Below, piece after piece: positions 17,098-25,960 of a stretch of DNA of 64,000 nucleotides. The DNA comes from Allohahella sp002354735 (GTDB lineage: Bacteria > Pseudomonadota > Gammaproteobacteria > Pseudomonadales > Oleiphilaceae), in assembly GCF_047946665.1 (NCBI RefSeq), contig NZ_CP172312.1:496001-560000 (forward strand), given 5' to 3'. The notes under the pieces were generated by a model. That model saw nothing but the letters and a program-made list of their open reading frames with translations. It had not been told where the DNA came from and searched no databases. Position numbers and translations under genes: made by a program. The number at the start of each line of letters is the position of its first letter. Positions within the stretch are counted from its first letter, which is position 1.

Positions 17098-18119
17098 GGC
17101 ACCGGTACCACATCGAGCAGACGGGCCAGAATGGCATCGCGACTCATGCCTTCTGCTTCCGCCCGGAAACTTGGAATGATGCGATGGCGCAATACGTCAT
17201 GCGCAACCTTGCGAACGTCGTCGGGCGAAACATAGTCATTACCGGCGAGCCAGGCGGCAGCGCGGGCGCAGCGGTCTATCGCGATGGTGGCTCGCGGGCT
17301 GGCGCCATAGTCCAGCCAACCTGCGATGGTCTGGTCATAGAGGCCGGGGTCGCGCGTAGCCTGAATGATCCTGACAATATAGTGCTCGACGTTCTCGTTC
17401 ATGAAAACGTCGAGAACGGCCAGACGGGCCGTAAAGATATCTTCATGGGTCAGTTGAACCTCACCCTTGGCAGAGTCGGAGGCCTCAGGTTGCGATGGTT
17501 CTGGCTGCAGCACCCTGGCGCCGGCCGGTGCGGTGTCGAGCTGCCGCCGCGCTTCATCCCGCGTCAGTCGCAGAATCTGTTGCTCGGACGCGACGTCAGG
17601 ATAATCGACGACGACATGCAACAGGAAGCGGTCGAGTTGCGCTTCAGGCAGGGGATAGGTGCCTTCCTGTTCGATAGGGTTCTGCGTAGCCATGACCAGA
17701 AAGACGCCGGGCAGGGGGTAGGTTTTGTTGCCCACCGTAACCTGCCGTTCAGCCATCGCCTCGAGCAGGGCACTCTGTACTTTCGCAGGGGCGCGATTGA
17801 TTTCGTCCGCCAGAATGAGGCTGTGGAAAATAGGCCCCGGCTGAAAATCGAAACTCTGGGTTTCAGGACGAAAGATGTCCGAGCCGGTTATATCGGCGGG
17901 TAGGAGATCCGGAGTGAACTGTATGCGTTGAAAGCTGCCGCTGATGCAGTTCGATAGCGCCTTGATGGCACGGGTCTTTGCCAGACCAGGCGCACCCTCG
18001 ACGAGCATGTGGCCGTCCGCCAGAAGGGCGACGAGCATCTGTTCGACCAGAGCTGGCTGACCGATGATTTGAGTGCGCAGGTATTCCGAAACGTTCTGGA
18101 AATGTTGCAGAGAGCTCAT
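17094..18119 (-). CDS. MoxR-family AAA+ ATPase
   Basis: A 341-residue AAA+ ATPase, first gene of the six-gene operon running to 10544. The frame extends to 18209, but the ATG at 18119 matches the family N-terminus. Walker A GAPGLAKT is at residues 42-49, Walker B is LILADEINRAP, and sensor 1 is ATQNPIEQEGTYPLPEAQLDRF, which is very characteristic of MoxR. MoxR proteins work as chaperone-like partners of VWA proteins. A 248-base gap separates it from the divergent glutamate dehydrogenase gene. Confidence 0.93.
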   Translation of the reverse strand: MSSLQHFQNVSEYLRTQIIGQPALVEQMLVALLADGHMLVEGAPGLAKTRAIKALSNCISGSFQRIQFTPDLLPADITGSDIFRPETQSFDFQPGPIFHSLILADEINRAPAKVQSALLEAMAERQVTVGNKTYPLPGVFLVMATQNPIEQEGTYPLPEAQLDRFLLHVVVDYPDVASEQQILRLTRDEARRQLDTAPAGARVLQPEPSQPEASDSAKGEVQLTHEDIFTARLAVLDVFMNENVEHYIVRIIQATRDPGLYDQTIAGWLDYGASPRATIAIDRCARAAAWLAGNDYVSPDDVRKVAHDVLRHRIIPSFRAEAEGMSRDAILARLLDVVPVP

Positions 18120-18367
18120 TGTTGTCGGTTCTTTTGTAGGTTCGAAGATCGGACAGCGACTGCAGCCACTATGAACGTGACCGTGCCTGATTGGCCCTGT
18201 AGTGTCCATGCTTATGCGTATATAAGGCGTTGTCGCTCACAATTGACTGGCAAGTTTGCTATAAATTGTCTGGGGAGCCAATTACGGAAGCGTAAGCCCG
18301 ACTTGACGCACAGAACAGCCCGGCCAGATTGACTCATTAACCTACTAAAACAATACAAAGGCGAGCG

Positions 18368-21300
18368 ATGAAGCAGGTCAACGTGGACAATAAATCTCAG
18401 TTTCTCGACATGCTCGATGAAGCATTCAATCAGAAGCTGAGCGACCAGCAAGCCAGGCGACTCAGTGAGTTTGCTAGACTCTATCTTGAAAATCTACCAC
18501 TCGAGGAAGTCAATGGGCGTCGGCTCAGTGATATCTATGGCGCTGTCATCTCGAGCTGGCATTTCGTGCAGCAGCGAGCGAAAGACGAGTGCAAGGTAGC
18601 TGTTTTCAACCCTGAGCTCGAAGCCCACGGCTGGCAGTCCACGCATACCGTCCTCGGCGTCCTTCACAAGAACATACCATTCATCATGGATTCGATCCGG
18701 ATGTGTCTCAACCGGCTGAACTTCGATATCCACTCTATTCAGCACGCGGTGCTATATATCAGGCGTGACAAGAACGGCCGGTTCAAGGAACTGCTGCAAC
18801 GATCCGGTCAGCCAGATCGTTCACTGGCAGAATCGACTGTCTATATCGAAATAGATCGTCACAACGACCCACAGGTGCTCGCGACCATCCGGGACGAAAT
18901 CATCAGTGTGCTGCGCGATGTGGACACCGCCGTGTCCGATTATGAGCCCATGAAGCAGCATGCTCAGTCACTCGCTGAAAGTCTGCGCCAGGGCCGGCCG
19001 GGACAGACCGCCGAAGCGACCAATGAAGCTGCCGATTTCATGGACTGGCTTATCGATGATCATTTTACCTTCCTGGGCTACGACGAGTATGAATTCGATC
19101 GCTCCAAAAAGGAGATCATGGTGAGGCAGGTGTCAGGTTCGCCCCTTGGCATCATGAAGCAGTATGACGAGCGGCCGACCAATACGCCGTTCAAGAAGCT
19201 TCCGCTGAAAACCCGGCAACACCTGCTTAAGCCCGAGTTGATGGTGTTCGCCCGATCGTCCAGACGTAGCCGAATTCATCGGCCGGCTTACCCAGACTAT
19301 ATCGCCGTGCAGAGATTCAATGAGCAGGGTGACGTGGTTGGTGAGCAGCGCTTTCTCGGGCTTTTCACGTCTGCCGTCTATGGCGACCGGCCGCAGGAAA
19401 TTCCGGTAGTTCGGAAGAAGGTCGAGTATGTCATGGAGCGCTCTGGCTTCTACGCCCGCGACTACGCCGGCAAGGAGCTTGATCAGATTCTTTCGGTCTA
19501 CCCACGCGGAGAAATGCTACAGGTGGACAAGGAAGTGTTGTTCCACAATGCGATGTCCATCCTGTACATTCAGGAGCGCCGCAAAATTCGTCTTTTTATT
19601 CGGGAGGGCGTTTACGGCCAGTTTGTAACAGCGCTGGTATACGTGCCTCGTGATGTGTACAACACCAACCTCCGCATGCAGATGTCGGACATTCTCGTAG
19701 CTGCAACCAATGCTGAGGATGTGGAGTTCATTACCTATTTCTCCGAATCGGTCCTTGCGCGCGTGCAGTTCATACTCAGGGTATCTCCCCTGGAGGTGCG
19801 GCATCTGGACTGTGAAGAGCTCGAAGCCAAGATCATTGCTGCCGCCCAATCATGGCAGGACGGCCTGGCCGAGTCGCTGATCGAAAGTAACGGCGAGGAG
19901 CGTGGCAATAGCCTGTATCATCGCTATGCAGATGGCTTCAACGCAGCTTATCAGGAGGCGTTTTCTCCGCGCCGTGCCGTTCCAGACATTGAGCACATGG
20001 AAAGCATCAGTAAGGACCGGCCGATTGCAATGAGCTTCTACCGTGCCATTGAAGAGCCCGAGAACACAGTCCACTTCAAGCTCTTTCATGCCGACAATCA
20101 GGTGCCGCTGTCTGATGTGCTGCCGATGTTCGAAAACCTGGGGCTCAAGGTGCTTGGCGAGCATCCGTTCGAAGTGACCACCCGGGACGGTGATGATTAC
20201 TGGGTGCACGATTTTGCGCTGCAGAATCCGCTTGGCGATCCCATTAATATTCAAAAGATCCGCAGCAACTTTGAAACCCTCTTTCTGCGCATCTGGAACA
20301 ATGAGGCAGAGAACGATCTGTTCAACAGACTGGCGCTGGTTGCCCTGCTGGACTGGCGCCAGATCGCAATGTTCCGCTCATATTCACGTTATATGCGGCA
20401 AATTCGCTTCGGTTATAGCCAGAATTTCATCGCCAGCACCCTGGTCAACCACACCAGTATCACATCCTTGATCTGGGACCTGTTCGCCACCCGCTTCGAC
20501 CCGTTCAGCGAGCAAAGTGATGTGCAGCGCCGTGCTTCTGAAGAACGTATCGTGATCGACGTCAATCAGGCCCTGGAAGCCGTCGAAAATCTGACCGAAG
20601 ACCGTGTGCTTCGCCGCTTTGTCGAACTCATCCAGGCGACCGTGCGAACCAACTATTACCAGACTGAGAACGGCGAGCTCAAACAGTACATCTCCTTCAA
20701 GATGTCGCCCGCGGCCATTTCGGAAATGCCGTTGCCACTGCCGATGTTCGAAATTTTCGTATACAGCCCTCGTGTGGAAGGTGTGCATCTTCGTGGCGGC
20801 AAGGTAGCCCGCGGTGGCTTGCGCTGGTCGGATCGCTTCGAAGACTACCGGACCGAAGTGCTCGGCCTCGTAAAAGCGCAGCAGGTCAAGAACTCGGTCA
20901 TCGTGCCAGTCGGGGCCAAGGGCGGCTTCGTGGCCAAGAGGATGCCTGATGGTGACCGCGAAGCCATGCAGAAGGAGGGGATCGCCTGCTATAGAACCTT
21001 CATTCGTGGACTACTCGACCTGACCGACAACCTGGTCGATGGCAACATGATTCCACCACCAGATTTGGTGAGGCACGACCCTGAAGATCACTATCTCGTT
21101 GTGGCGGCAGACAAGGGTACAGCCACATTTTCGGATATCGCCAACGCTATAGCTGCAGAGTACAACTTCTGGCTGGGTGATGCCTTTGCCTCTGGCGGGA
21201 GTCAGGGCTACGACCACAAGAAGATGGGTATAACCGCGAAAGGGGCCTGGGTATCGGTCGAGCGGCACTTCAGGGAGCTTGGACTCAATACCGCAACCGA

Positions 21301-23239
21301 AGACTTCAGCGTGATCGGTATAGGGGACATGTCTGGAGATGTATTCGGCAATGGCATGCTGCTCTCGAAGCACATCCGCCTGCTGGCCGCGTTCAATCAT
21401 TTGCACATCTTTGTCGACCCGGATCCGGATCCTGCAGCAAGTTTCGAGGAGCGCAGCCGACTGTTCAACCTGCCGCGGTCCAACTGGACCGACTATGACA
21501 GCAAGCTCCTGAGCAAGGGCGGAGGTGTCTTTCTGCGGTCGGCCAAGTCGATTCCGATCAGCGAAGAGATGAAGCGGGTCTTCGAGATCAAACAAGATCG
21601 CCTGCCGCCGAACATGTTGATCAGCTACCTGCTCAAGGCGAAAGCTGATCTGCTCTGGATCGGCGGTATTGGCACCTATGTCAAGAGTTCTACCGAAGCG
21701 CATATCGATGTGGGTGACAAGGCCAATGATGGGCTGCGTATTGACGGTCGAGAACTGCGGGTGCGTGTCATCGGTGAAGGCGGCAACCTCGGCATGACGC
21801 ATCTCGGTCGGGTGCAGTACGCTGCAACTGGCGGAAAATGTAATACCGATTTTATCGACAATGCCGGTGGGGTCGACTGCTCCGACCACGAGGTCAATAT
21901 CAAGATTCTGCTCAATGGCATCGTCCAGGCCGGCGACATGACGCCGAAGCAGCGTAACGTGCTGCTCGCCCAGATGACCGACGAAGTTGCCGCTTTGGTG
22001 CTCATGAACAATTATCGCCAGACTCAGGCGCTATCAATCGCCACCTACGAGGCGGCCGCCCGCGTGGAAGAGTACCGACGACTGATGAACTATCTCGAGT
22101 CGATCGGCAAGCTTAATCGTCAGATCGAATTCATGCCGGACGATGAAGCCATCAGAGAGCGAAAGTCGGAGAACAGGGGGCTGTACAGGCCGGAGCTGTG
22201 CACACTCATTTCCTACGTGAAAGGTCATCTCAAAGAGGTGCTTTCGGCGTCCGATATGCTCAATGACGTGTACTATGTAGGCGAATTACAGTCCGAATTT
22301 CCGGCAAGTCTGGTGAGAAAGTTCGAGGATCATCTCTGGAACCATCGTCTGCGGAAGGAGATTATCGCCACCCAGGTCGCCAACGATATGGTGAATCTGA
22401 TGGGAATCACCTTTGTTGACCGTCTCCGTCAGTCTACGGGTGCTACGATCCCAGCTATAGCCCAGGCCTACGTCATATCGCGCGATGTCTTCGGACTGAA
22501 AAACTACTGGCGAGCGATCGAGAATCTGGACAACAAAGTGCCCGCAGATACGCAGATCAATATGATGTTGGAATTGATACGGCTCATTCGGCGTTCCAGC
22601 CGATGGTTCCTGCGCAACCGTCGTGCAGAGCTCAAGGTGCTGGACAATATGGAGCGCTTCTCGACAGGTATCGCTACCATCAGCGCGGCTTTCGACAAGC
22701 TGCTGGTCGATCAGCAGCACAAGTCATTCACCCGCGGCAAGTCAGCCTATGAAGCTGTGGGTGTGCCCGCAGACCTGGCGGCAATCGCCGCCGGCGCAAG
22801 TCACCTGTACTCCTGTCTTGGCATCATAGAAGCCCAGTCGATTACCGATGAGCCCCTGGAGACTGTGGCCCGGATGTTCTTCTCGATCGGCTCGTCGCTC
22901 GATCTGATCTGGTTCAACCGGCAAATCAATGAGGCAAAACCAGCAACGCACTGGCAGGCGCTGGCACGCGAAAGCTTCCGGGAAGACCTGGACTGGCAGC
23001 AGCGCTCACTGACCGTCGGTATTCTCAAGACTACTGATCTAGACCTGACAACCGAGCAGCGAATTCAGCAGTGGGCAGAGAAAGAGGCAGACATGGTCGA
23101 ACGGTGGAGGGTGATGCTGACGGAACTGAAGGCGACCAAGGATCCGGAGTTTCCAATGTATTCGGTGGCCCTGCGTGAGTTACTCGATCTCGCGCAGACG
23201 ACTACCCACAAGATCATGCCACAGGAATGCCAACTCTAG
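18368..23239 (+). CDS. gdhB: NAD-specific glutamate dehydrogenase, large (about 180 kDa) type
   Basis: A 1623-residue cytoplasmic enzyme converting glutamate to 2-oxoglutarate and ammonium with NAD. It has the length of the L_180 class known from Streptomyces, Pseudomonas and Psychrobacter. The N-terminal half carries the ACT-like regulatory region; the catalytic domain lies in the second half, with PRVEGVHLRGGKVARGGLRWSDR and SVIVPVGAKGGFVAK. The nucleotide-binding part includes FSVIGIGDMSGDVFGNGML. AAAGGCGAG precedes the ATG. The DUF2835 gene overlaps its last 13 bases. The 2-oxoglutarate it makes feeds the TCA genes further along. Confidence 0.95.
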   Translation: MKQVNVDNKSQFLDMLDEAFNQKLSDQQARRLSEFARLYLENLPLEEVNGRRLSDIYGAVISSWHFVQQRAKDECKVAVFNPELEAHGWQSTHTVLGVLHKNIPFIMDSIRMCLNRLNFDIHSIQHAVLYIRRDKNGRFKELLQRSGQPDRSLAESTVYIEIDRHNDPQVLATIRDEIISVLRDVDTAVSDYEPMKQHAQSLAESLRQGRPGQTAEATNEAADFMDWLIDDHFTFLGYDEYEFDRSKKEIMVRQVSGSPLGIMKQYDERPTNTPFKKLPLKTRQHLLKPELMVFARSSRRSRIHRPAYPDYIAVQRFNEQGDVVGEQRFLGLFTSAVYGDRPQEIPVVRKKVEYVMERSGFYARDYAGKELDQILSVYPRGEMLQVDKEVLFHNAMSILYIQERRKIRLFIREGVYGQFVTALVYVPRDVYNTNLRMQMSDILVAATNAEDVEFITYFSESVLARVQFILRVSPLEVRHLDCEELEAKIIAAAQSWQDGLAESLIESNGEERGNSLYHRYADGFNAAYQEAFSPRRAVPDIEHMESISKDRPIAMSFYRAIEEPENTVHFKLFHADNQVPLSDVLPMFENLGLKVLGEHPFEVTTRDGDDYWVHDFALQNPLGDPINIQKIRSNFETLFLRIWNNEAENDLFNRLALVALLDWRQIAMFRSYSRYMRQIRFGYSQNFIASTLVNHTSITSLIWDLFATRFDPFSEQSDVQRRASEERIVIDVNQALEAVENLTEDRVLRRFVELIQATVRTNYYQTENGELKQYISFKMSPAAISEMPLPLPMFEIFVYSPRVEGVHLRGGKVARGGLRWSDRFEDYRTEVLGLVKAQQVKNSVIVPVGAKGGFVAKRMPDGDREAMQKEGIACYRTFIRGLLDLTDNLVDGNMIPPPDLVRHDPEDHYLVVAADKGTATFSDIANAIAAEYNFWLGDAFASGGSQGYDHKKMGITAKGAWVSVERHFRELGLNTATEDFSVIGIGDMSGDVFGNGMLLSKHIRLLAAFNHLHIFVDPDPDPAASFEERSRLFNLPRSNWTDYDSKLLSKGGGVFLRSAKSIPISEEMKRVFEIKQDRLPPNMLISYLLKAKADLLWIGGIGTYVKSSTEAHIDVGDKANDGLRIDGRELRVRVIGEGGNLGMTHLGRVQYAATGGKCNTDFIDNAGGVDCSDHEVNIKILLNGIVQAGDMTPKQRNVLLAQMTDEVAALVLMNNYRQTQALSIATYEAAARVEEYRRLMNYLESIGKLNRQIEFMPDDEAIRERKSENRGLYRPELCTLISYVKGHLKEVLSASDMLNDVYYVGELQSEFPASLVRKFEDHLWNHRLRKEIIATQVANDMVNLMGITFVDRLRQSTGATIPAIAQAYVISRDVFGLKNYWRAIENLDNKVPADTQINMMLELIRLIRRSSRWFLRNRRAELKVLDNMERFSTGIATISAAFDKLLVDQQHKSFTRGKSAYEAVGVPADLAAIAAGASHLYSCLGIIEAQSITDEPLETVARMFFSIGSSLDLIWFNRQINEAKPATHWQALARESFREDLDWQQRSLTVGILKTTDLDLTTEQRIQQWAEKEADMVERWRVMLTELKATKDPEFPMYSVALRELLDLAQTTTHKIMPQECQL

Positions 23240-23448
23240 TCCTCGACCTGTCGATCACGCCAGATGAATTTCTGCGCGTGTATCAGGGGCAGGCGAAAGC
23301 GGTTTCGGCGATATCCGTCGACGGTCGGCGGGTGCAGTTTCCCGCCGCCGTACTCAGGCCATACCTCTTGCATGAAGGTATACAGGGGCGATTCGAAATC
23401 GAGTTCGACAGCGAACACAAGTTCGCTGGTATCAGGCGCCTGACCTGA
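23227..23448 (+). CDS. DUF2835 small protein
   Basis: A 73-residue protein predicted to be mostly beta (LVLDLSITPDEFLRVYQG, then VQFPAAVLRPYLLHEGIQGRF), matching the DUF2835 family of unknown function. It starts inside the last codons of the glutamate dehydrogenase gene, in another frame, so translation is probably coupled. Family proteins often end in a hydrophobic FEIEFD...F pattern as seen here. Confidence 0.8.
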   Translation: MPTLVLDLSITPDEFLRVYQGQAKAVSAISVDGRRVQFPAAVLRPYLLHEGIQGRFEIEFDSEHKFAGIRRLT

Positions 23449-23482
23449 GACTGCCCGTGCTCGGATCAGGTGAGTACAATCC

Positions 23483-24481
23483 TCAGAACTTGAGGGACTC
23501 TGCTGCGCGGATCATTTGCGCTGCATAGCCCCACTCGTTGTCATACCAGATCATTACCTTAACCAGGTCATCGGCGACAACCTTTGTCTGCGCAAGGTCG
23601 ACTATGCTTGCGTGCGTGTCCTGAACAATGTCCGAAGACACAATCGGGTCATCGGTAACGGTAACGATTGCCCGGTAGCGCTCACTGTCCTGTTCTTCCC
23701 GCAATATGGCATTTACCTCATCGACTGAAGTCTTGCGCCTCGCCACAAAGGTCAGGTCGGCAATGGAGCCGACTAGTATCGGCACGCGAACAGCCAGACC
23801 GTCGAACCGATCCTTCAGTCCTGGCAGTATCTGCGTAGCGGCTTTTGCGGCACCAGTGCTGGTGGGCACCATGTTTACAGCGCCGGCGCGGCCTCGTTCA
23901 GGCTTCTTCGCCGGCGCATCGACCATGGACTGTGAGCTGGTGTAGGCATGGATGGTGTTGAGGAGAGCCTTGGAAATACCAATGCGTCGATCGAGAATTT
24001 CCATGACTGGCGCGATGCAGTTGGTTGTGCAGCTTGCAGCTGAAAACACGTCGGCATCGCTGGCATTGAGGCCGGGTACGACCATGTCGAGTGCCGGCTC
24101 ATTGTCCCCCTTGGGTGGCGCCGACATGATGGCGCGTTTGGCGCCGGCCTTCAGGTGCTGTTCGATACCTGCACGGCTGTTGAACGCGCCCGTGCACTCG
24201 AACACGAGGTCGATCTTCAGATCACCCCATGGCAGCTGCTGTGGTTCTTCTTCCTGAAAAGTCTTGATGCGCTGCTGTTCTATCACGAGCTGCCCTTCCT
24301 CTACGGTGACTGGCTTCGGGTAGCGACCATAGGCGGTGTCGTACTGCAGGAGGTAGCGCAGGTCTTCCGGCTGTTGGAGATCGTTGATCGCGACGATCTC
24401 CAGCTCCGGATGGTCCAGTGCCTGCTTCAGCACGGCCCGACCAATGCGACCAAGCCCGTTGATTGCGATTCGAATCATCAC
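23483..24481 (-). CDS. gap: Glyceraldehyde-3-phosphate dehydrogenase, type I
   Basis: A 332-residue cytoplasmic enzyme. INGLGRIGR is the NAD-binding motif, and Asp34 in INDL fits NAD preference. Cys151 in SAASCTTNCIAP is the catalytic thiol, with the catalytic His in LLNTIHAYTSSQ. WYDNEWGY lies near the C-terminus. It could act in glycolysis/gluconeogenesis or be a paralogue such as an erythrose-4-phosphate dehydrogenase; the family fit is certain and the role less so. AAGGAG lies 8 bases before the first of two adjacent ATGs. It stands alone and converges on DUF2835. Confidence 0.9.
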   Translation of the reverse strand: MMIRIAINGLGRIGRAVLKQALDHPELEIVAINDLQQPEDLRYLLQYDTAYGRYPKPVTVEEGQLVIEQQRIKTFQEEEPQQLPWGDLKIDLVFECTGAFNSRAGIEQHLKAGAKRAIMSAPPKGDNEPALDMVVPGLNASDADVFSAASCTTNCIAPVMEILDRRIGISKALLNTIHAYTSSQSMVDAPAKKPERGRAGAVNMVPTSTGAAKAATQILPGLKDRFDGLAVRVPILVGSIADLTFVARRKTSVDEVNAILREEQDSERYRAIVTVTDDPIVSSDIVQDTHASIVDLAQTKVVADDLVKVMIWYDNEWGYAAQMIRAAESLKF

Positions 24482-24734
24482 TTCTTCTCCTTGAATGGCA
24501 TTAGTTGCCTCTTCAAGGTGTACGAAGGCTGTCTGCTGATTCTGTCAATCGCGTGTGCTTTACAGTGCCCCTATTTACAACACTGTGGTAAGCCGTTCTC
24601 TCTACGGCGACATCTGAATGCCTGCAGTTTACGGCTAACCCTGGCACAGGCTGGTTTAACGCATTTGTAGGCGGCCGGCACAGGATTTGCAGAATTTCAT
24701 ACCTAGTCAGCAACTCCACGAGGCACAGCGACTC

Positions 24735-25163
24735 ATGCTCGAGAATAAAATCACATCCGCCGCACTGACCCTTATTCTTTTGGCTTCGCCATCAGCTTTT
24801 GCAGAACAGAACCCGGGCTCGCAAGCTGATCAAACGAGCCAACCGCCGGCAAGTGCCCAGCAGGAGAGTCCTGTACCGAGCCTGCCGGACCTGCAGGGTC
24901 ATCCTAGCCTGCAGAGCGGTACCAGCAAAGTGACCACGCAGGAGATTTTTCAGCGCCTCGATACAGATGGGGATGGTGACCTGACCGAGGCAGAGCTCAG
25001 TGTGTATGGCAGCCCGGCTTCAGGGAAGAGCGCCGCGGAGAAGGACCCCGCCATAGCAAAAGAGTTGATGCAAACCTACGACACCAATCAGGATGGTCGT
25101 GTCATTTATCAGGAGGTCGAAGAGGTGCATGAGACCTTCGAGCAGCAGAGAACCAGTCAGTAA
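24735..25163 (+). CDS. Exported EF-hand calcium-binding protein
   Basis: A 142-residue exported protein. The frame opens at a TTG (24687), but the ATG at 24735 gives a good signal peptide (ITSAALTLILLASPSAFA, cleavage before Glu24). After a Pro/Gln/Ser-rich spacer come two canonical EF-hand loops: D76-D78-D80-D82-E87 (DTDGDGDLTEAE) and D116-N118-D120-R122-E127 (DTNQDGRVIYQE). Position 12 is Glu in both, consistent with real calcium binding. Such small periplasmic EF-hand proteins are common in pseudomonads and of unknown role. It converges on nrdJb through a shared terminator. Confidence 0.85.
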   Translation: MLENKITSAALTLILLASPSAFAEQNPGSQADQTSQPPASAQQESPVPSLPDLQGHPSLQSGTSKVTTQEIFQRLDTDGDGDLTEAELSVYGSPASGKSAAEKDPAIAKELMQTYDTNQDGRVIYQEVEEVHETFEQQRTSQ

Positions 25164-25176
25164 AGCTGGCGCTCAT

Positions 25177-25212
25177 AAAAAAAGCCGCCAATCTGTCAGG
25201 ACAGAGGCGGCT
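25177..25212 (-). terminator. Terminator after nrdJb (bidirectional)
   Basis: AGCCGCC (25183-25189) pairs with GGCGGCT (25206-25212), and an inner TCTGTC/GACAGA stem extends it. On the minus strand the stem ends in seven T residues, so it mainly terminates nrdJb. Flanking CTCATAA/TTATGAG arms add further pairing. Confidence 0.88.
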
Positions 25213-25230
25213 CTTATGAGGGGGCTTACA

Positions 25231-25941
25231 TCAGCCGCACTTGCTGTCACCGCAATTGAGGCAGGTCATGCAGCCATCAAGGAGAACCACTGACTTCTGC
25301 ATGCACTTCTTGCAGCTAATGGCGCTGGGGGGAAAGCTGCCCTCGGCGCCGCTGGACTCACCATGGGCTGCCTCGTAGGCTGCGCGCTTTTCTTCCACCA
25401 GCTTGCGTTGCTCAGGGCTCAGCTTGTCTGACTTGATGATCCCGAGGAACATCAAGTGCTTTTCGATGACTGACCCAATTTCAGCGACGAGTGAGGGGAC
25501 GAATATACCGCCCTTCTTGTAGTACCCGCCATTCGGATCGTAAACGGACAGCAGTTCCTCAAGCAGAAAGGTAATATCGCCGCCTTTTCTGAAGACCGCA
25601 GAAATAACCCGCGTCAGCGCAATGACCCACTGGAAATGTTCCATCGACTTCGAGTTGATGAAAATCTCATAGGGCTGCCTGCTCTCATGGTCGGTGCCTT
25701 CGTTCAACAGGATATCGTTGATCGTGATGTAGAAGGCGTGCTCCGACACTGGTGGCTTGATCTTGTAGGTACTGCCAAGCAGGAACTCGGGCCGCTCAAT
25801 AGTCTCGTTCATCTCGATCGGCTGCTTTGCCGCATGAGCGGCCGCTTCAGCAGCTACCTCGCTCTCAGGCCGGGGCTTGTGCACCGCGTAGCTTACGATC
25901 TTCTTTTCTATCTTCACCGGCTTCATTGGCTTCGTAGACAT
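25231..25941 (-). CDS. nrdJb: Class II ribonucleotide reductase, C-terminal subunit NrdJb
   Basis: A 236-residue second half of the split adenosylcobalamin-dependent ribonucleotide reductase. AGGAGG lies 8 bases before the ATG at 25941 (the frame opens at 25974), giving a 19-base gap to nrdJa. The region FYITINDILLNEG to VFRKGGDITFLLEELLSVYDPNGGYYKKG is the typical C-terminal RNR domain. It ends with SCKKCMQK...GCMTCLNCGDSKCG. The CxxC pairs resemble a zinc ribbon, and the final CGDSKCG pair fits the redox tail that re-reduces the active site. Splitting of NrdJ into two genes is known from Pseudomonas. Confidence 0.92.
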   Translation of the reverse strand: MSTKPMKPVKIEKKIVSYAVHKPRPESEVAAEAAAHAAKQPIEMNETIERPEFLLGSTYKIKPPVSEHAFYITINDILLNEGTDHESRQPYEIFINSKSMEHFQWVIALTRVISAVFRKGGDITFLLEELLSVYDPNGGYYKKGGIFVPSLVAEIGSVIEKHLMFLGIIKSDKLSPEQRKLVEEKRAAYEAAHGESSGAEGSFPPSAISCKKCMQKSVVLLDGCMTCLNCGDSKCG

Positions 25942-25960
25942 GTTCACGTCCTCCTGCGGT

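Noticed and set aside
18243..18265. TTGACT and TATAAA as a promoter for the glutamate dehydrogenase gene
   Set aside because: The spacing is only 11 bases, too short for sigma-70.
21011..21889. 292-codon minus-strand frame
   Set aside because: Antisense to the catalytic domain of the glutamate dehydrogenase; no domain recognised.
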